Part shown: in pieces, positions 60,117 to 64,000 of the stretch
How the letters are laid out: each line of letters opens with the position of its first letter
Position numbering within the stretch: the first letter of the stretch is position 1
From: Zelonia costaricensis
Taxonomy: Eukaryota; Euglenozoa; Kinetoplastea; Trypanosomatida; Trypanosomatidae
Direction of reading: 5' to 3'
DNA length: 64,000 nucleotides
Assembly (NCBI GenBank): GCA_030849075.1
Contig: JASAOO010003546.1
Coordinates: 1 to 64,000, forward strand
Made by a program: the position numbers and the translations under genes
The notes under the pieces: generated by a model
What the model was told of the DNA's origin: nothing
Databases searched by the model: none
What the model saw: the letters and a program-made list of their open reading frames with translations, nothing else

Positions 60117-60839
60117 GACTGACACACAGAAGGGTGCGCCTTTTGTGTTGATGCAAGGGAAGATGCTTCTTGCTGCCATTCCATGAGTGTTGTCTCTCGC
60201 ATGTTACCGCTGTATGGCACACAAACACGTGCACGAATGCCCTCCCATCCCCCCACTGCTTCCCCTTAACACCGATACACACCGTTGACACTTTCTCTGT
60301 TTCCCCTGCGGCTGCGGCAGTAGACTGAGGCGGGCGCTACCCTTGCTGCTCGCCCGTCTGTGCCCCCCGCTCCTCCACCTCCTCTCCCTCCCCCCCTCTC
60401 CGTGTCAATACAGGAACGATAGGACAAGGCCACACCCACCCACGCCCAGACACCCACGCCTACACCTACACAAAACCACCTTTTACACACAAAGTCAGAC
60501 ACTAACTAAATACTACCAGGGCAACAAGCGCCACTCCGCATCCCACTGTCATCGCCGCACTTCCACCCTACCCCAAACAACCGCCGCCTTTTCCTGCCCC
60601 GCTGCGCATTTCGGCTCTCCCGACACAAGCAGCGGACTACAGCGTCGCTGGGGAACTCGCAGAGGTCGGCGTGACTGGGCTTGGCGGCTCGGCTGCTTGC
60701 AAGAACAAACTCGCCCGGTGCTCACGGGATTGGACGCAAGCACGGCCTGCTTTCCTCTCCCCATTCTCCGTTCACACGTCGCTCTGCGCTTCTCTTGCGC
60801 TCTTGCCTGGCTGCTCTTCGAGTTGAGCGTCCATCCGCG
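59663..60839. other. 1.18-kb intergenic with (CA)16
   Basis: Holds the 3' UTR of the OB-fold gene, a pure CA repeat, and the KCTD-like gene's leader: CTTCTCTTGCGCTCTTGCC runs toward an AG at 60821-60822, 18 nt before the ATG. No coding sequence supported. Confidence 0.7.
60083..60114. repeat. (CA)16 microsatellite
   Basis: Pure uninterrupted CA repeat of 32 bases in the 3' flank of the OB-fold gene, likely length-polymorphic. Confidence 0.95.
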
Positions 60840-62354
60840 ATGCCTGCCGCGGCGAACCGCAAGCGGGGCCGTGCCGAGTCAGGGCTCCCGGCCGACGAGG
60901 CAGCGACGCACGATGCGGACAGCAACGCGCTGGAGGTGAAGGATGCCGCGGCGACGCCGCTTGACCGCGTGGTTGTGCTCAACGTCGGCGGCACCAAAAT
61001 CACGACGCTGCACTCCACCCTGTGCTCGTCGCCGTCGCTGCTGGCGCAGTGGGCGCAGAACAACTTTCAGGATTGCCCGCGCGACCTGCAGGGCTACCCG
61101 TTTCTCGACCGCGATCCTGAGAACTTCGTGCACATCCTCAACTACCTGCGCGGCTACGGCCTGCCCAACAAGGCGGACGACCTCGTCGTGGTCGCCGAGG
61201 ACGCAGAGCGCTACCAGCTCGATGCGCTGAAGCGCGAGATCGGCCTGGACCCGCCGCCGATGTGGCGCTTCACCCGTGGCCCCGGCGTGAAGGAGGATGG
61301 AACGGAGTTCTCGACCTCGGACATTCTGGACGTGTGCGGCACCGAGCCGCTCTCCACTGGCCTCGTCCACACCATCGTCTTCCGGGTTGACAAGTGCGAG
61401 CTCGTCTCCATCGGCGTCGTGGCCTTCAAGGAGGTTCAGCGCGACACACAGATACGCCGGCAGCAGAACACCGTCTGCTACTGCAACACCGGCGAGCTCG
61501 TCCGCTACTGGTCAACCGATGCCCTGTACGAGCAGGGCGTGCTGTACAAGAGCCTCGACGAAATCACCGTGCGCGTCGAGTTCGCGCAACCCGGCGTCCA
61601 GCTCGAGTCGTCGCCAGCCGTGGCGGGGCTGGAGCCGCTTCCGCCGCCGCTGCAGCCCGCGCTCACTCTCACGGCACCCACGAGCACCACGACGCCGCCG
61701 GCGCTCATGGGCACCCGCGCCATGCCGCCACGCGACGTGCACCTCGTCGTGGACGTCAACAGCCCCACGCTGGGCACCCCCGGCAGCGGGGCCGAGCCGC
61801 CGAGCACGTCGCCGGCCTTCCAGCCGTCCTCGCCGGCGATGGTGCTCATGATGCCGCGCGCCGCACCGTCGCAGACGAGCGGCGCCCCCACCGCGGCGCA
61901 GGCAATCCCGGCGCAGGCGCAGGCGCTGGCGCAGGCCCAGGTGCTGCAGGCCGGCTCCGGCGGAGGGGGCAGTGGGGGCGGCCTCACCGCGGCCACGGCG
62001 GGCACAGGCGCAACCGGCACGGCGACGACGCCGACCACCGGCCCGTCCCCCACGCCGGCCACGGCCACGACGGCGGGTGGCGCACTCGCCGGGGCGGGGG
62101 CGGGGGCCGCTGGCGCACCCGCGTCGCCGTCGCTGCCGTTTGTGCCCGTCGTGCTCGACCCCGAGGACCCCGACGCCACGATTGGCGCCATAGTGACCTT
62201 CATGAAGGGCGACCGCGAGGTGTGCCGTGCCCGCTGGCCTGCGCCGGTGCCGCCGCTGCAGTTCGCTGTGAGCATGCAGGGCGCCTCGGCGGTGTCCATT
62301 CTGAAGACGAGTTCCGTCAGCACGGAGGAGATGGGCGCGGAGAACGAGGAGTAG
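60840..62354 (+). CDS. KCTD-like BTB/T1-domain protein, 504 aa
   Basis: The start is ATG 60840 (MPAAANRKRG); sequence upstream translates only leader. A T1-type BTB domain spans about 43-136, with LNVGGT (47-52), FLDRDP (89-94) and ILNYLRGY (99-106), the classic KCTD/potassium-channel tetramerisation signature. There are no channel helices, so this is a soluble KCTD-type protein; such proteins often serve as Cullin-3 adaptors or oligomeric scaffolds. Residues about 170-260 form a second folded segment with VHTIVFRVDKCELVSIGV. A long Ala/Gly/Pro/Thr low-complexity linker (about 265-430) precedes a short C-terminal beta-rich domain (about 435-490). Substrates cannot be told. The adjacent OB-fold gene shows no obvious functional link. 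Confidence 0.92.
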   Translation: MPAAANRKRGRAESGLPADEAATHDADSNALEVKDAAATPLDRVVVLNVGGTKITTLHSTLCSSPSLLAQWAQNNFQDCPRDLQGYPFLDRDPENFVHILNYLRGYGLPNKADDLVVVAEDAERYQLDALKREIGLDPPPMWRFTRGPGVKEDGTEFSTSDILDVCGTEPLSTGLVHTIVFRVDKCELVSIGVVAFKEVQRDTQIRRQQNTVCYCNTGELVRYWSTDALYEQGVLYKSLDEITVRVEFAQPGVQLESSPAVAGLEPLPPPLQPALTLTAPTSTTTPPALMGTRAMPPRDVHLVVDVNSPTLGTPGSGAEPPSTSPAFQPSSPAMVLMMPRAAPSQTSGAPTAAQAIPAQAQALAQAQVLQAGSGGGGSGGGLTAATAGTGATGTATTPTTGPSPTPATATTAGGALAGAGAGAAGAPASPSLPFVPVVLDPEDPDATIGAIVTFMKGDREVCRARWPAPVPPLQFAVSMQGASAVSILKTSSVSTEEMGAENEE

Positions 62355-64000
62355 GGCGGCACCGCGGCACCACCTGCCATTCTCGCCAGGGAGTAGCACG
62401 TTGGGCGTCCTGACGCCCGCGGGGTGCAGAGAGCCCTGTCGACGCGCAGCGCCGCCGTACGGGGTACACCGGCGCGCTGCTGCATTCACCGTGCACCAAC
62501 CTCAGCGTGCACCGAACACGCAAACAACGAAAAGTGTGCTGCCGTCCCGCGCGACTGGAGCGTAGACGGTGGCCACCTTGCGTGGCGGACTCTCCGGTGG
62601 GGTCGCGTGGAGAGGGGCGCTTGGCCGTTGTGGAGCACTGCGGTGGTGTGCGGGGCCGCACGCCCCGTGCCCGGGGCCGCGCTTGCTGTACCTTTTTTTT
62701 TTGCCCTCATTTCTTTTTGTTTTTGTTTTGGTTTGTGGATGCTTCTTGTGTCGCCGCTTTGCTGAATCGTACGCCGCCTGCCACCCCCTGCCATCCGGGT
62801 GAGCTCCTCGACGTAAACCTGCACCATGGAAGCGGAGGCGGGGAAGGGAGGAGGGCGTTCTGCGAAGGACTGAGCGCAAGCGTGCAGGGACGAGGGGCGA
62901 GGGAGGGGGAGGGGGGTTGGGAGCCGCCGCAGCGTCTGCGTGTGTTTCCTCTGCCCCGCGCCTCGGCTTCGAGTCGACCTTCCGCACCGGCGCCTCGATG
63001 GGCGCTGCCTCTTCGTTTCCTCTTCTGCACCGCGAGAGAAAAAAGAAGAGAAAAAAGTGACCGTGATAAGGCCGGGGTTGCCACTGCGCAGCCGAGTAGG
63101 TGACCAACGCAAGGTGTGAAGTGGCACGGCAGCCGCTTCACTGCGCGCCCATCTTTGTCTCTTACCCACTTGAACTCCCCTCGCCTCCTCCCACCGCTTT
63201 TTCTCGGCCCCACTGCTCGCCCCCCCCCCCTCACTCACACGCGCTCGCACCGGCCCACTACGCCCGCGGTCTGTCCTCACAACTCGCTCTCTCCTCTCGC
63301 CACGCACGCGCGCTTCATCAGGTCCATCTGTGATCGCTGCTGCTGCTGCTGAGGTTCATTCCTTTTTTTTTTTTCTTTTCTCCGCGTCTGCACTTGCCGC
63401 CCTGCGCCACTTCCATTGCGTCGGTGTTTCTGTTCTCGCCATTTGTGCTCTCGCTCTCTCGTCGGCTCTCGCGCGTAGAATCTCCTGTTGTAGCATCCCT
63501 CTTCGTGAAGGAACGTGTCTGCCATCACCACTCCCTCAATCGCAGTCCAGCTTCACCCCATTTTTTTTTGTCATCTCCACTCCACCCATTGCTAGGGCAA
63601 CGCGACACCAACAGCGACACAGGCAGGAACAAACGGAAGGAAAATACATTACAAGCCGACGCTGACGTTAGAGTGGCGCTTTCACAAGTTGCAGCCGTGA
63701 CGAGCGCGTTCTCTTCCCCTCTCCTTCTTTACAGCGGACTTCCATACACGTCCGAGACGACAACGCGGCCCCATCACCCCTTCTTGTGGTTCCCTCCGCT
63801 CCCCCGCTGTCACCACAGCGCACAGACGCTTCCCGAACCGCTTTATACACACACACCTTCGGAGCCACACACACACACCGATCCATCCACCACTGGCAAC
63901 ACACACACACAGACACATCAACCCCCTCTACCTCCCCATCCGTCCCACACCCCGGTAGCGTCAAGCTTGCCTCCTCACGGTATTGTCTCCGTCCGACGTC
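62355..64000. other. 3' flank to window end, pyrimidine-rich
   Basis: No gene seen. T runs at 62693-62703, 63363-63375 and 63560-63570, C runs near 63220-63230, and CA-rich DNA at 63845-63920. The T-rich tract at 63361-63380 and others could be acceptors of a plus-strand gene beginning beyond the window. A protein start could lie just outside. Confidence 0.6.

Overview
This window is nuclear DNA of a trypanosomatid, most likely Leishmaniinae (Leishmania, Crithidia, Leptomonas or a relative). The sequence shows GC-rich intronless genes in long same-strand arrays, roughly 0.5-2 kb spacers full of pyrimidine runs and CA/GT repeats, and kinetoplast-specific proteins (RET2, the TUTase of U-insertion editing, and RBP16). 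Nothing in the window fixes the species.

Layout: I support 24 protein genes. Fifteen lie on the minus strand between 1508 and 38524, and nine on the plus strand from 39337 to 62354. The two arrays point away from each other across an 812-bp divergent strand-switch region (38525-39336). In trypanosomatids such a region is normally where RNA polymerase II starts both polycistronic units.

Minus array, in transcription order (right to left): a 195-aa unknown; RET2 TUTase; a dual-specificity phosphatase with a long private C-terminus; an EF-hand protein; RNA polymerase subunit RPB8; a mitochondrial-looking unknown; a 251-aa unknown; RBP16; a CCCH/zinc-ribbon/methyltransferase-like protein sitting alone in about 10 kb; an ING-domain-like protein without a PHD finger; an 818-aa unknown; MCM2; a C-terminal zinc-ribbon protein; a membrane-anchored propeller-like protein; a 197-aa unknown.

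Plus array, in transcription order: a 479-aa unknown; a Rad5/Rad16-type SNF2 ATPase with an inserted RING finger and a possible mitochondrial presequence; a coiled-coil protein; a possible axonemal protein; a small mitochondrial-looking protein; Sas10/Utp3; a VMP1-like autophagy protein carrying an EF-hand; a short OB-fold protein resembling HROB; a KCTD-like BTB/T1 protein.

The genes do not form one pathway, as is usual for trypanosomatid arrays. mRNAs would be separated by spliced-leader trans-splicing, and pyrimidine-tract/AG acceptors can be read before several genes. No tRNA, rRNA, CRISPR array, transposon or virus-derived gene was recognised. Three N positions (22417, 22854, 50628) mark assembly joins or uncertain bases, and two of them sit exactly between direct repeats. 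I saw no convincing new multi-gene system. The most interesting items are the divergent start region, the isolated CCCH/methyltransferase gene, and the domain combinations in the SNF2/RING, VMP1/EF-hand, ING-like and HROB-like proteins.
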